Source: Halalkalibacter okhensis (GTDB lineage: Bacteria > Bacillota > Bacilli > Bacillales > Bacillaceae_D). Taken from it: DNA of 46,430 nt. Positions within the stretch are counted from its first letter, which is position 1. Each line of letters opens with the position of its first letter. The notes below the pieces were generated by a model. It ran no database searches. It saw nothing but the letters and a program-made list of their open reading frames with translations, and was not told the DNA's origin. The stretch spans positions 1 through 46,430 of the forward strand of contig NZ_JRJU01000031.1 of assembly GCF_000787375.1 (NCBI RefSeq), written 5' to 3'. The position numbers were made by a program, and so were the translations under genes. Positions 16,535-25,020 of this stretch are shown here, piece after piece.

Positions 16535-16556
16535 TAGGCGGGGTAACCCCCGCCTA
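16535..16556 (+). terminator. Stem-loop between convergent XRE and RND genes
   Basis: TAGGCGGGG pairs with CCCCGCCTA over a 4-base loop. It is followed only by AAAAGG on the + strand and by CTTTCC on the other, so a poor T-tract makes it a weak bidirectional terminator. Confidence 0.5.
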
Positions 16557-16565
16557 AAAGGGGTG

Positions 16566-16670
16566 TTTGGACAGCAAATTGCTCAGTTTGGACAGCAAAT
16601 TCCACTTTTTGGACAGAATGCGGCGTAGTTTCGACTGCAACTAGACGACTTTGGACAGAATGCGCCCCAA
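16566..16670. repeat. Five-unit 21-bp tandem repeat
   Basis: TTTGGACAG starts at 16566, 16587, 16608 and 16650, and a diverged TTTCGACTG starts at 16629, exactly on the 21-bp register. The distal part of each unit varies (CAAATTGCTCAG, CAAATTCCACTT, AATGCGGCGTAG, CAACTAGACGAC, AATGCGCCCCAA). It lies between convergent genes. Confidence 0.8.
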
Positions 16671-16681
16671 CTCCTTCACCG

Positions 16682-19600
16682 CTATATCCTTTTGCTGCGA
16701 AATCTGACCCCAAGCAAGTATAGAGCTGGGACAATGATTAATGTGAGCACGGTAGAGAAGATGAGTCCAGAGACGATGGCGATGCCAAGTGGCTTAAATA
16801 GCGTACTATTGCCAAGAGCAATCGGTAATAGTCCAGCAATTGACGTCATCGTCGTAAGAACAATTGGACGAAAACGCTGTTTCGATGCAACAATCACTGC
16901 CTCTTTCGGGTCTGCCCCCTCTTTTCGTCTTTGCTCGATAAATTCAATAAGGACAATGCCATTTCGAACAACAATTCCGGCGAGACTGACCGCTCCCATC
17001 ATCGACATAAACCCGAGGCCGGTTTGAGTGATAAATAGGCCAAGCAACGCACCGGCAACCGCCAAGTAAACGGTACTCATGATGAGCACAGGAATCGTCA
17101 GCGAATAGAACTGAATGGCGATGACAATTAAAATCAAGAAAACAACTACAATGAAAATTTTGCCGATATCAATAAAGACGTCTGTTCTTGCTGAGGTTTC
17201 CCCGCCAATGACAAGCGAATACCCGTTATCTGCAACGACTTCTTCTAAGGAGTCACGCGTATCATTTAAAATCTCATCGGTACTGCGCTCTCCTCCTGGG
17301 TAAGCGCGAACCGTAATCGTTCTTACCATATTTTGATGAGGAATGCTTGGCGCGGTCGTTGCCTCCTCCATTGATACTAAGTCAGCAACCGAAACCGTGT
17401 CTCCTTGTACCGAAGGAAGTGTAAGCTCCGCAAGTACCTCTTGTGAATCAAGTTCCCCTTTGTCAATAATCATCCGCATATCTAGTAGTTCTCCTGGTGT
17501 TTGCAGCTGCCCAATTGGGATGCCTTCACCAACTAACCTCAGCGTTTCGGCAAGGTCATTGCTTGATAATCCATGAGATTCGAGTTCGTCACGTTCCGGA
17601 ACAAATTGCACGGCTGTAAGAGGCACACCTACATCATCATTCACCGTTGTTACACCCTCTGCAGCTGCTAAAATCGTTTTCACCTCAGTAGCCATTTCAC
17701 CTAGCCGCTCCATAGATTCCCCTCTTATCTCAATCGCAATCGGAGCTCCAACAGGAGGACCAGACTCAATCATGGAGGCTGTAAACGTTTTGTCAGGGAA
17801 CAACTCTACTAATTTTTCATTCCACGTGTCCACCGTTTCACGTGTGGTTATTTTATCTTTGTTAATAAAAACGAAGAAGTTTGCGACGTGCTCACCTGCC
17901 ACACCACCACCGCCAGGACCGAATAATCGTGGGACAGTCGTTCCAATATAGGATGTTACGGACTCCACATACTCAATGTTTTCAAGCCAATCCTCTACAA
18001 CGTTCGCTTGCCGCTCTGTTTCAGCAAGTGACGTGCCCTCTGCAAGCTTCATTTCAAGGAATACTTCTTCACGATCTGTATCCGGGAAAAACTCCAGTGG
18101 AATAAACGGAATTAATCCATAAGCTGCCGTTCCTATAAGAAAGCCGATGATCACCGTTAATAGCGGACGTCTCGTTATTCGACGAACCACGTTTTCACTA
18201 TAAAATGTTGACGAATGATCAAACGCCTTTCCAAGAAAGCCAGCTGATTTCCGTTCTTGCTGACGACCTTTTTTGCTCTCTTTTATTGATCGGAATGTCG
18301 GAATCAAAAAGAGTGCGACAAACGTAGAAGCAATCATCGTCGCAATTAAAACAACAGGTAATGGCCGAATAAATGCTCCTGCTTCACCCGGTAGCAATAG
18401 CAACGGTAAGAATGTGAAGACAACCGTCAATGTTGATGTAACAACCGAAACAGCAACCTCCTTCGTTCCATTGATCGCCGCATGGAGCGGCTTATCACCT
18501 AACTGCAGCCGTCGCTCGATATTTTCGTTGACAACAATCCCATCATCCACCAATATCCCAAGAGCAATAATAATCGCGATCAAAGAGATGAGATTCAAAT
18601 CGATCCCGACAAACGGATAAACAATCGCACCAAGACTGAGAGACACAGGAATAGCTAATGCCACACTGAGCGCCGTTGACACGTTTAACCCAAGTGAACA
18701 AACCAAAAGAACGGATGCAACAGCAATGGCAAAGGAAATAGCTAAATCCTTAAATAATTCTTCAACTAGGTCTGCTTGAGAATAAAGAAGATTCATCTCA
18801 ACACCAGTCGGAAGATCTTGTTCCATTTCAGTTACAAATTGATCGAGCTCTGATTGAGCTTTCGTTACACTTGCGCCCTCTTTTAAGTAAAACGTGAGCG
18901 AAATCGCTTCTTCGCCGTTATAAAATACTTTTTCCGCTGGCGCTTGAAACACTTCATTAATCGAGGCAATGTCCCCAAGTCGAATCACTTCTTCCTGAGA
19001 ATAGCCAAGCGCTAGAGTCTCTAAATCAGAGAGTGACTCATATGTATCAAGCTCGACTCGATAGTTATACTCGTCTGTTCTCCATTCACCAGGAGGAAGC
19101 GTACTGAGTTCGCCATTTAACGCACCGATGAGTTGATTTGTTATGATACCCGCTTCCTGCATCGCTTCATAATCAATTTCTACTAATACTTCCTTATCTA
19201 ATGCTCCTTGTGCACTAATGGAGATAATGTCCTCTAGTTGAACGATACGTTTGCTCCAACGATCAATGAGGTCATTTACCTCAGTCAGGTTTGTTTCTTC
19301 GTTAAACGTTAACTGATACGTAGCAAGACCTTGAATGCTAAGGTTGCTGTTCAAGGTCGGTGTATGAACATCATCTGGAAAATCGCTTGCTGCATTCGTC
19401 AACTGTTGCCTTATTTCATTCCAGATGCGATCGGCATCAACTCCACCCTCTAGTTCAATTGTGATTAAGGAGATGTTCGGGTTGGAAACTGAACTCAGAG
19501 AGGAGATTTCTTGGATCGGTTCAAGGGCTTCCTCCATTAGATTAGTGACGTTCTGCTCAACTAGCTCAGCAGATGCACCAGGATAGACCGTTGTCACCTG

Positions 19601-19729
19601 AGCCACGGACGGACTTATTTCGGGTATTTCCCGTTGCGGCAACTGTAAAAAACTCAGTGCCCCGACCAGCATAAACATGACAAAAAAGAGAATCGTAATT
19701 TTCCTCTTACGAATAAGCCACGAAATCAT
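16682..19729 (-). CDS. RND-family efflux pump permease (SwrC/AcrB-like)
   Basis: Proton-driven inner-membrane exporter of hydrophobic or amphiphilic compounds. The 1016 residues match the family, with twelve transmembrane helices and two large extracytoplasmic loops. The start ISWLIRKRKITILFFVMFMLVGALSFLQLPQREIPEI and VTTVYPGASAELVEQNVT are classic. TM4 has the proton-relay aspartates in GILVDDGIVVNENIERRL. The second half repeats with MSMMGAVSLAGIVVRNGIVLIEFIEQRR. The ATG at 19729 is chosen for GGGGGAAAAG; the earlier frame lacks a site. No membrane-fusion or outer-membrane gene is adjacent, as for B. subtilis SwrC (YerP), which acts without them. An inverted repeat overlies the promoter, suggesting TetR-type control by an unlinked regulator. 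A GACCC dyad sequence within the gene writes EGADPKEA. Confidence 0.9.
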   Translation of the reverse strand: MISWLIRKRKITILFFVMFMLVGALSFLQLPQREIPEISPSVAQVTTVYPGASAELVEQNVTNLMEEALEPIQEISSLSSVSNPNISLITIELEGGVDADRIWNEIRQQLTNAASDFPDDVHTPTLNSNLSIQGLATYQLTFNEETNLTEVNDLIDRWSKRIVQLEDIISISAQGALDKEVLVEIDYEAMQEAGIITNQLIGALNGELSTLPPGEWRTDEYNYRVELDTYESLSDLETLALGYSQEEVIRLGDIASINEVFQAPAEKVFYNGEEAISLTFYLKEGASVTKAQSELDQFVTEMEQDLPTGVEMNLLYSQADLVEELFKDLAISFAIAVASVLLVCSLGLNVSTALSVALAIPVSLSLGAIVYPFVGIDLNLISLIAIIIALGILVDDGIVVNENIERRLQLGDKPLHAAINGTKEVAVSVVTSTLTVVFTFLPLLLLPGEAGAFIRPLPVVLIATMIASTFVALFLIPTFRSIKESKKGRQQERKSAGFLGKAFDHSSTFYSENVVRRITRRPLLTVIIGFLIGTAAYGLIPFIPLEFFPDTDREEVFLEMKLAEGTSLAETERQANVVEDWLENIEYVESVTSYIGTTVPRLFGPGGGGVAGEHVANFFVFINKDKITTRETVDTWNEKLVELFPDKTFTASMIESGPPVGAPIAIEIRGESMERLGEMATEVKTILAAAEGVTTVNDDVGVPLTAVQFVPERDELESHGLSSNDLAETLRLVGEGIPIGQLQTPGELLDMRMIIDKGELDSQEVLAELTLPSVQGDTVSVADLVSMEEATTAPSIPHQNMVRTITVRAYPGGERSTDEILNDTRDSLEEVVADNGYSLVIGGETSARTDVFIDIGKIFIVVVFLILIVIAIQFYSLTIPVLIMSTVYLAVAGALLGLFITQTGLGFMSMMGAVSLAGIVVRNGIVLIEFIEQRRKEGADPKEAVIVASKQRFRPIVLTTMTSIAGLLPIALGNSTLFKPLGIAIVSGLIFSTVLTLIIVPALYLLGVRFRSKRI

Positions 19730-19769
19730 TTTCTTTTCCCCCAGTCTAATCGAAACCATTTGTACAAAT

Positions 19770-19799
19770 ATTATACAACAGTTTAACAAAATTGTATAA
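19770..19799 (-). promoter_or_regulatory. RND pump promoter with overlapping inverted repeat operator
   Basis: Read leftward, TATACA (19793-19798) and TATAAT (19770-19775) have a 17-bp spacer. TTATACAA (19771-19778) and TTGTATAA (19792-19799) form a perfect 8-bp inverted repeat that covers both elements, an architecture typical of TetR-family repression of efflux genes. Confidence 0.6.
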
Positions 19800-19837
19800 G
19801 GTCAGTAAAAATGTCGCCCAAACCAACTCTAAATCAC

Positions 19838-19870
19838 AAAAAAAGAGAAAGCCTATAACGCTCTCCCTTT
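19838..19870 (-). terminator. Terminator at the end of the hexonate operon
   Basis: Read leftward, AAAGGGAGAGC pairs imperfectly with GGCTTTCTCTTT and runs into TTTTTTT. It lies 29 bases beyond the hydroxyacid dehydrogenase stop. Confidence 0.7.
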
Positions 19871-19898
19871 AAATTATGATAAGTGTTTAGATTAAACC

Positions 19899-20897
19899 CT
19901 ATTTTTTGTTACTTAGTTTCACCTTTTCCTTCACATTTGGATTAAATAAGTATGTTGGGTAGTAACCACTTAACACATCGGCAACATTTTGTGCTGTTTT
20001 TCTCTTTAGTTCTAATTGCGCTTCCTCTGAGTACCAAGCAACATGCGGATTTAAAATAACGTTATCCATTGTAAGCAATGGATTATCTTTCTCAATTGGT
20101 TCTTCTTCAACAACGTCTAGGCCCGCTCCAGCAATTTTCTCTTGTTGCAAAGCAGCAATTAGTGCTTTTTCGTCAATCACTGGTCCTCTAGACGTATTAA
20201 TAATAAAGGCTTCTTTTTTCATTACATTAAATTGCTCTTCACTAATCATGCCTACTGTACTTTCAATTAATGGAGCATGAACGGAAATGAAATCTGCTTG
20301 GGCACAGAGGTCATTCAACTCAAGTAATTCTACATGTAGCTCTTCTGCGACTTCTTTCGGAACAAATGGATCATAGGCAACGACCTTGATTCCAAATGCT
20401 TGAGCTTTTTTCGCTAATGCTTGAGGAATTTTTCCAAGACCAATTAACCCAAGTACGGTTCCACGAAGGCGGTAAATCGGTACACTTACTTTAAAGTCCC
20501 AATTGTGATTTTTCACCTCTTGGTTTAGTAAAACAACTTTTCTTGCACATGCCATTAATAGTGCGAAAGCATGGTCAGATACTTCATCCATACAATAATC
20601 CGTTACATTCCCTACAATAATCCCGTTTTCAGTCGCTGCATCGATATCAATCGTATTAACGCCGACTCCATAACGAGAAATGACCTTTAAGTTAGGTAAA
20701 CTCTCGATGACCTTTCTCGTAATCGGGGCATATTGATTGATCAGACCATCAGCATCTTTACACAGTTCAATGACTTCTTCTTCCGTTTTGCACTGAACAG
20801 GAATAAACTCCACCCCATCCATTTTGCTAAAGACTTCTTCTTCTGGTGCAAGCGACGCATATTCATAATCTGTTACATACACTTTATATTTGCTCAT
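19899..20897 (-). CDS. NAD-dependent 2-hydroxyacid dehydrogenase, CtBP-like
   Basis: Cytosolic oxidoreductase of the D-isomer-specific 2-hydroxyacid dehydrogenase family. The 332-residue protein has the split catalytic domain and a central Rossmann domain starting RGTVLGLIGLGKIPQALAKKAQAFG (GxGxxP here: G-L-G-K-I-P). Catalytic Arg is expected in INTSRGPVIDEKAL, Glu in DVVEEEP and His in LNPHVAWYSEEA, a pattern (H-x-A-W-Y-S) characteristic of the CtBP/C-terminal binding protein subfamily. A GGGAG site precedes the ATG. It is the last gene of the leftward hexonate locus, 18 bp after the AEC transporter gene. It may reduce or oxidise a pathway-linked keto/hydroxy acid; the substrate is not evident. 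Confidence 0.85.
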   Translation of the reverse strand: MSKYKVYVTDYEYASLAPEEEVFSKMDGVEFIPVQCKTEEEVIELCKDADGLINQYAPITRKVIESLPNLKVISRYGVGVNTIDIDAATENGIIVGNVTDYCMDEVSDHAFALLMACARKVVLLNQEVKNHNWDFKVSVPIYRLRGTVLGLIGLGKIPQALAKKAQAFGIKVVAYDPFVPKEVAEELHVELLELNDLCAQADFISVHAPLIESTVGMISEEQFNVMKKEAFIINTSRGPVIDEKALIAALQQEKIAGAGLDVVEEEPIEKDNPLLTMDNVILNPHVAWYSEEAQLELKRKTAQNVADVLSGYYPTYLFNPNVKEKVKLSNKK

Positions 20898-20915
20898 AGT
20901 TACACTCCCACTTGT

Positions 20916-21812
20916 TTATCCTAAAATGGCTAATAATACGGTAATCGTAATAACACTCACTAATGTTGAAATTAATGTAATACTTGAGACTAGCTTTGGT
21001 TCTGAGTTAAATTGAACGGCATACATGACAATTGTTGCTGCTGATGGCATTGCCGCTGACACGATCAATACTTTTGCAAGTAAAGGGTCAAAAGGGAACA
21101 TCAAGATAATGCCAACTGCAATTAGTGGTGAGACGAACAGACGAACAGCAACACCATATGTAATATGGCTCCAATTGAAGTTTCCCCATTCAATTTGGGC
21201 TAATTGCATGCCTAAAATAACCATTACAGTCGGCACTGTCGCAACGGCAATAATATCAATTGTCATCAAGAGATTATTAGGAATTTCCCAATTCAATCCC
21301 TTTAAAATCAGTGCAAGGATGACCGCGTACGTTGCCGGCATTTCAAAAACAGATTTTAACGCAACACCAATTCCAGCCTTCCCTCTTGCAGCATAATAAA
21401 CACCAAAGAAATTCATGATAATCGCCTGAAGGACCAGGAAGGAAACGGCATATGCAAACCCTGCATCTCCATAGGCAAATAACACAATCGGAGCCCCATA
21501 ATTGCCTGAGTTCATAAAGGCCGTTGACAAAATTAAGCCACTTTCTTCTGATTGTGAATAGTTTCTTAGTTTTACATAAATTTTATTAAAAATAATTAAA
21601 GCAGCTAACAAAATCACGGCGAAGAGAACCATATATAAATACTGCATGTCTAGCTCCGCCGTATAAAAAGTCTGAAAAACAAGACACGGAGTCATGATGT
21701 AGATGGCAACCGTTGAGATTGCCTTTATATCAATCTTCTTCCACTTTTGAACCGCAAACCCAATAAGAAATACTAGTAATACAGGTAATACGACTTCTAT
21801 AAAAATCATCAT
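20916..21812 (-). CDS. AEC-family (auxin efflux carrier-like) transporter
   Basis: Bacterial AEC proteins move organic acids such as malate or lactate across the membrane. The 298-residue protein has about ten hydrophobic helices in two five-helix halves. Recognisable features are VVLPVLLVFLIGFAVQKWKKID at the start, STAFMNSGNYGAPIVLFAYG (the conserved N-x-G-N-x-G-x-P helix break near residue 110) and SAAMPSAATIVMYAVQFNSEP near the end. It lies between the dehydratase and the hydroxyacid dehydrogenase in the same orientation. It may export an acidic product or provide a second uptake route beside the TRAP system. Its ribosome site is weak, so it may rely on coupling. Confidence 0.85.
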   Translation of the reverse strand: MMIFIEVVLPVLLVFLIGFAVQKWKKIDIKAISTVAIYIMTPCLVFQTFYTAELDMQYLYMVLFAVILLAALIIFNKIYVKLRNYSQSEESGLILSTAFMNSGNYGAPIVLFAYGDAGFAYAVSFLVLQAIIMNFFGVYYAARGKAGIGVALKSVFEMPATYAVILALILKGLNWEIPNNLLMTIDIIAVATVPTVMVILGMQLAQIEWGNFNWSHITYGVAVRLFVSPLIAVGIILMFPFDPLLAKVLIVSAAMPSAATIVMYAVQFNSEPKLVSSITLISTLVSVITITVLLAILG

Positions 21813-21847
21813 CTAACAGGACCACTTTTCTATATAAATCTAACTCC

Positions 21848-22996
21848 CTACCACTCGGCCACTGTACCGTCCTTATGGCGCCAAACAGGATTTTTCCAAT
21901 TATGACCAACTTCAGCCATTTTTCTCACGTACTCTTCATTAATGGTAATTCCTAAACCAGGACCTTGTGGAATTTTCACATGTCCATCCTCGTAATCAAA
22001 CACAGATGGATCTGTTATATAATCCAATAAATCATTGCCTTTATTATAATGAATTCCTAAACTTTGTTCTTGAATATAGGCATTATGTGATGTTGCATCG
22101 ACTTGTAAGCAAGCAGCAAGCGCAATCGGACCTAATGGACAATGTGGTGCAACGGCAACATCAAATGCTTCTGCCATTGATACGATCTTCTTGCACTCTG
22201 TAATGCCTCCAGCATGTGATAAGTCTGGCTGAATAATATCTACATAACCGTCAGCAAGCAATTGTTTGAAATCCCATCTTGAATACATTCTTTCTCCTGT
22301 TGCAATGGGGATATGAGTATGATTCGCTATTTCACGTAATGCTTCATTGTTTTCAGAGAGTACGGGCTCTTCAATAAACATAGGACGGAATGGCTCTAAT
22401 TCCTTAGCCAAAATTTTCGCCATTGGCTTGTGAACACGCCCATGGAAGTCAATTCCGATGCCAATGTATTCACCTGCCGCTTCTCGTACCGCTGCTATTC
22501 GTTCGACTACTTGATCAATTTTTTCATACGAATCCACGTACTGAAGCTCTTCTGTTCCGTTCATTTTCACCGCCGTAAACCCTCTATCAGCGACCTCTTT
22601 CGCTGCTTGCCCAACATCACTTGGACGGTCGCCTCCAATCCAAGAATAGACCCGAATGGAATCACGGCAAGCTCCTCCCATAAGCTGATAGATAGGTGCG
22701 TTGAAGTATTTCCCTTTAATATCCCATAACGCTTGATCGATACCGGCAATGGCACTCATTAAAATCGGACCACCACGGTAAAAACCAGAACGGTAAAGAA
22801 CATTCCAATGGTCTTCAATACGAAGTGGATCCTTACCAATTAAGTATTCGCTCAGCTCTTCAACGGCAGCTTTGACCGTATGTGCTCTTCCCTCAATCAC
22901 AGGTTCACCCCAACCGGTGATGCCTTCATCCGTTTCTACTTTTAAGAAGCACCATCTAGGCGGTACGATAAAACACTCTAATTTTGTAATTTTCAT
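21848..22996 (-). CDS. dgoD: D-galactonate dehydratase (enolase superfamily)
   Basis: Dehydrates D-galactonate to 2-keto-3-deoxygalactonate. The 382-residue protein is collinear with E. coli Dgo[92 protein letters not shown] and the C-terminal [11 protein letters not shown]. Metal ligands are the Asp of GIDFHGR and the Glu residues of FIEEP and ATGER. The general acid/base His lies in HGR and APHC. A GGAGGC site precedes the ATG, 11 bp after the aldolase stop. High similarity favours galactonate, though neighbouring sugar acids in this superfamily cannot be excluded. Confidence 0.9.
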   Translation of the reverse strand: MKITKLECFIVPPRWCFLKVETDEGITGWGEPVIEGRAHTVKAAVEELSEYLIGKDPLRIEDHWNVLYRSGFYRGGPILMSAIAGIDQALWDIKGKYFNAPIYQLMGGACRDSIRVYSWIGGDRPSDVGQAAKEVADRGFTAVKMNGTEELQYVDSYEKIDQVVERIAAVREAAGEYIGIGIDFHGRVHKPMAKILAKELEPFRPMFIEEPVLSENNEALREIANHTHIPIATGERMYSRWDFKQLLADGYVDIIQPDLSHAGGITECKKIVSMAEAFDVAVAPHCPLGPIALAACLQVDATSHNAYIQEQSLGIHYNKGNDLLDYITDPSVFDYEDGHVKIPQGPGLGITINEEYVRKMAEVGHNWKNPVWRHKDGTVAEW

Positions 22997-23007
22997 TTTC
23001 CTGCCTC

Positions 23008-23652
23008 CTATTTCGTGCGAGCAGATTGAACTGCTTCTACATATTGTTTTGCTTTTGCTGTAAGATCAGCTAGGTACTCGTCATTGATTTCTTTTTTCGT
23101 GTCAACAAGAGCACTTCCAAGACCTGCAGCCACCCCTCCTGCTTGAATGTAGTCTTTAATATTGGAAAGGTTAATGCCGCCTGTTGGCATTAGTGGAATT
23201 TGCGGAAGAGGCCCATGAACATCTTTTAAGTATGTAGGTCCAAATACGTTTGCTGGGAATACTTTGATCACATCTGACCCATTTTCATACGCCTTTAAAA
23301 TTTCTGTCGGTGTTAACGCGCCAGCAATACTGATTACTCCGTAACGTTTCGTAAGACGAATCGTGTCGACATCAACCGTTGGCGAGAAGATGAATTTAGC
23401 TCCTGCCATAATCGCTGCCCGAGCAGTCTCTGAATCTAATACGGTACCCGCCCCAACAATGACATCATCTAATTGTTGTGACACTTGTGAAATCAACTCG
23501 AGTACACGTGGTGTTTCTACGGTAATTTCAAGAGTTTTCACGCCACCTTCACGTAATGCTTTTGCGATGTCTAAAATGTTTTCTGGCTTTGCTCCACGAA
23601 TAATAGCTACTATTCCATTGTCTTGAATTTCCTGTAATAAATGGTTCATCAT
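23008..23652 (-). CDS. eda: 2-dehydro-3-deoxy-phosphogluconate/phosphogalactonate aldolase
   Basis: Class I aldolase that cleaves KDPG or KDPGal to pyruvate and glyceraldehyde-3-phosphate. The 214-residue length matches Eda/DgoA. Visible blocks are [22 protein letters not shown] (catalytic Glu), [24 protein letters not shown], the Schiff-base Lys in [14 protein letters not shown] (about residue 133) and [25 protein letters not shown] suits the second ATG (23649) better than the first. It lies 11 bp downstream of KDG kinase and upstream of dgoD, completing a De Ley-Doudoroff-type branch. KDPG versus KDPGal specificity cannot be read from sequence; context suggests KDPGal. Confidence 0.9.
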   Translation of the reverse strand: MMNHLLQEIQDNGIVAIIRGAKPENILDIAKALREGGVKTLEITVETPRVLELISQVSQQLDDVIVGAGTVLDSETARAAIMAGAKFIFSPTVDVDTIRLTKRYGVISIAGALTPTEILKAYENGSDVIKVFPANVFGPTYLKDVHGPLPQIPLMPTGGINLSNIKDYIQAGGVAAGLGSALVDTKKEINDEYLADLTAKAKQYVEAVQSARTK

Positions 23653-23663
23653 ATCCTCCTATA

Positions 23664-24611
23664 TTAGCGACTAACGTCATCTGCTGGTTTATTGATAAAT
23701 CGTTCAATTTCTTGCTTTTCAGGTAATCCTTCTACATCCCCAGTTACGGTTGTTACAATCGCACCAACCGCATTTCCTCTTTGAACAGCCTCATATAGCG
23801 AGAGCCCATCGAGCACACCAGACATAAATCCAGCTGCAAAACCATCTCCTGCTCCTACCGGGTCAATGACTTGCTCCACTTTAAAGCCGGGTACGAGCAC
23901 ACTTTCCTCATTCGTGAAATAATAAGCCCCTTCTGCACCGACCTTTAAAATAACTACGCTTGCACCGTGATTCAAAAAACGGTTTCCTAACGTTTCCGGG
24001 TCACTCTCTCCAAATAAAAATTCTCCCTCAGCTACTCCAGGCAAAACAATATCGGCTTCTGCGGCAATTTTTAATAAAACGTCACGGGCTTGTTCTTCGC
24101 TCCATAACTTTTTCCGCAAATTTGGATCAAAAACAATCTTCAGCCCATGCTCCTTTGCCATTTTGATCGCTTCAAAAATCATGTCACAGCAACTTTCACT
24201 AAGCGCAGGTGTGATCCCTGAAATATGTAAATACTTTGCTTTTGCAATATAATCGGCATCCAAATCCTCTTTGCTTAGTTGGCTCGCTGCTGATCCTTTG
24301 CGGTAGTATTGAATTCGAATATCAGAAGAATTACGGATTTCTTTAAAGAAGATTCCTGTAGGGGCTGTCGGGTCTATCTTCACTTGACTAACATCTACTC
24401 CCTCTCCTCTAATAAAAGAAAGCATCCCTTTGCCTAATTCATCATCACCAATGGCGCTTATCCAGCCGGCTTGATGTCCGAGCCTTGAAAGACCAATGGA
24501 AACATTCGATTCTGCTCCGCCAAACGACCTCACGTATTGACTGGCATATCTTAGTTGACCGTTATGAGGCGTAAACAATACCATTGTTTCTCCAATTGTT
24601 ACTACATCCAT
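23664..24611 (-). CDS. kdgK: 2-keto-3-deoxy-hexonate kinase (PfkB family)
   Basis: Phosphorylates 2-keto-3-deoxygluconate or -galactonate with ATP. It has the ribokinase fold: MDVVTIGETMVLFTP at the start, the substrate region FGGAESNVSIGLSRLGHQAGWISAIGDDELG, IFDPNLRKKLW-like FDPNLRKKLW, and the C-terminal PfkB signature DPVGAGDGFAAGFMSG with the catalytic Asp (GAGD). The ATG at 24611 is selected because GGAGGAAAAG is eight bases upstream; an upstream in-frame start lies within a hairpin. About 315 residues. A transcription terminator or attenuator (24642-24700) sits directly before it, so its expression may be uncoupled from the HPr-like gene. It feeds the adjacent aldolase. Confidence 0.9.
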   Translation of the reverse strand: MDVVTIGETMVLFTPHNGQLRYASQYVRSFGGAESNVSIGLSRLGHQAGWISAIGDDELGKGMLSFIRGEGVDVSQVKIDPTAPTGIFFKEIRNSSDIRIQYYRKGSAASQLSKEDLDADYIAKAKYLHISGITPALSESCCDMIFEAIKMAKEHGLKIVFDPNLRKKLWSEEQARDVLLKIAAEADIVLPGVAEGEFLFGESDPETLGNRFLNHGASVVILKVGAEGAYYFTNEESVLVPGFKVEQVIDPVGAGDGFAAGFMSGVLDGLSLYEAVQRGNAVGAIVTTVTGDVEGLPEKQEIERFINKPADDVSR

Positions 24612-24641
24612 TTCTTTTCCTCCAACAATTAAATTAAGAAG

Positions 24642-24700
24642 AAAAAGGAGACCCTCATCTAATAGGTCGCTATCAAGCACCTTTTTAGTTGTGAGTCTCC
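24642..24700 (-). terminator. Terminator/attenuator between HPr-like gene and kdgK
   Basis: Read leftward, GGAGACTCA (24692-24700) pairs with TGAGGGTCTCC (24647-24657) and is followed by TTTTTCTTC. The 34-base loop contains a second possible stem, AGGT/ACCT. It ends 31 bases before the kdgK start, inside the apparent operon, so it either separates two units or attenuates readthrough. Confidence 0.6.
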
Positions 24701-24711
24701 CCTTCCTCCTT

Positions 24712-24972
24712 TTAAGTTAAAAATTCAACTACTTTATTTATAGCCGCTTCACTATCTTCGCCAATGGCTCTTACTGTTATTTTGTCACCGTTGCGCATTT
24801 GAAGGGTGATTAGACCCAGGAAGCTTTTCAAGTTGACTTCATGGACCGTACCGCGTACTAGTTTTTTTAAATAAATTTCAGATTGATAAGGTTGAATTAA
24901 TTCACTTAAGCCAGTAATCGTCTGCTCTTCTGAAATATTTACAACGACCTCTTGCGTATGTTCAGTTGCCAT
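24712..24972 (-). CDS. HPr-like protein without the phosphorylatable His (Crh-like)
   Basis: The 86-residue protein has the HPr-fold pattern. The strand-turn-helix VNLKSFLGLITLQMRNGDKITVRAIGEDSEAAINKVVEFL matches HPr residues 42-85, VNLKSIMGVMSL...AKGAEITISASGADENDAL, including the Ser46 that HPr kinase phosphorylates. In the N-terminal half, the GIHARP active-site motif is replaced by the shorter TITGLSELIQPYQSEI with no histidine. It therefore cannot take phosphate from enzyme I, but could be a Ser46-type regulator like B. subtilis Crh, the CcpA co-regulator. The ATG at 24972 is preferred over 24978 for spacing to AGGAGG. Its place between a TRAP transporter and hexonate enzymes, not PTS genes, is notable. 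Regulatory function is inference. Confidence 0.75.
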   Translation of the reverse strand: MATEHTQEVVVNISEEQTITGLSELIQPYQSEIYLKKLVRGTVHEVNLKSFLGLITLQMRNGDKITVRAIGEDSEAAINKVVEFLT

Positions 24973-25020
24973 GGCCATTCCTCCTTCTTACCTAGTATGA
25001 ATCGTTATGCGCTTTTTAAT

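Noticed and set aside
16566-16670. CRISPR array
   Set aside because: Units are only 21 bp with a nine-base shared part, no constant-length unique spacers, and no cas genes nearby.
16390-16734. Minus-strand frame with heptapeptide-like repeats (HSVQSRL, HSVQKVE, FAVQTEQ)
   Set aside because: It is a by-product of the 21-bp DNA repeat. It overlaps the end of the RND gene and the XRE gene and has no ribosome site or known homologue.
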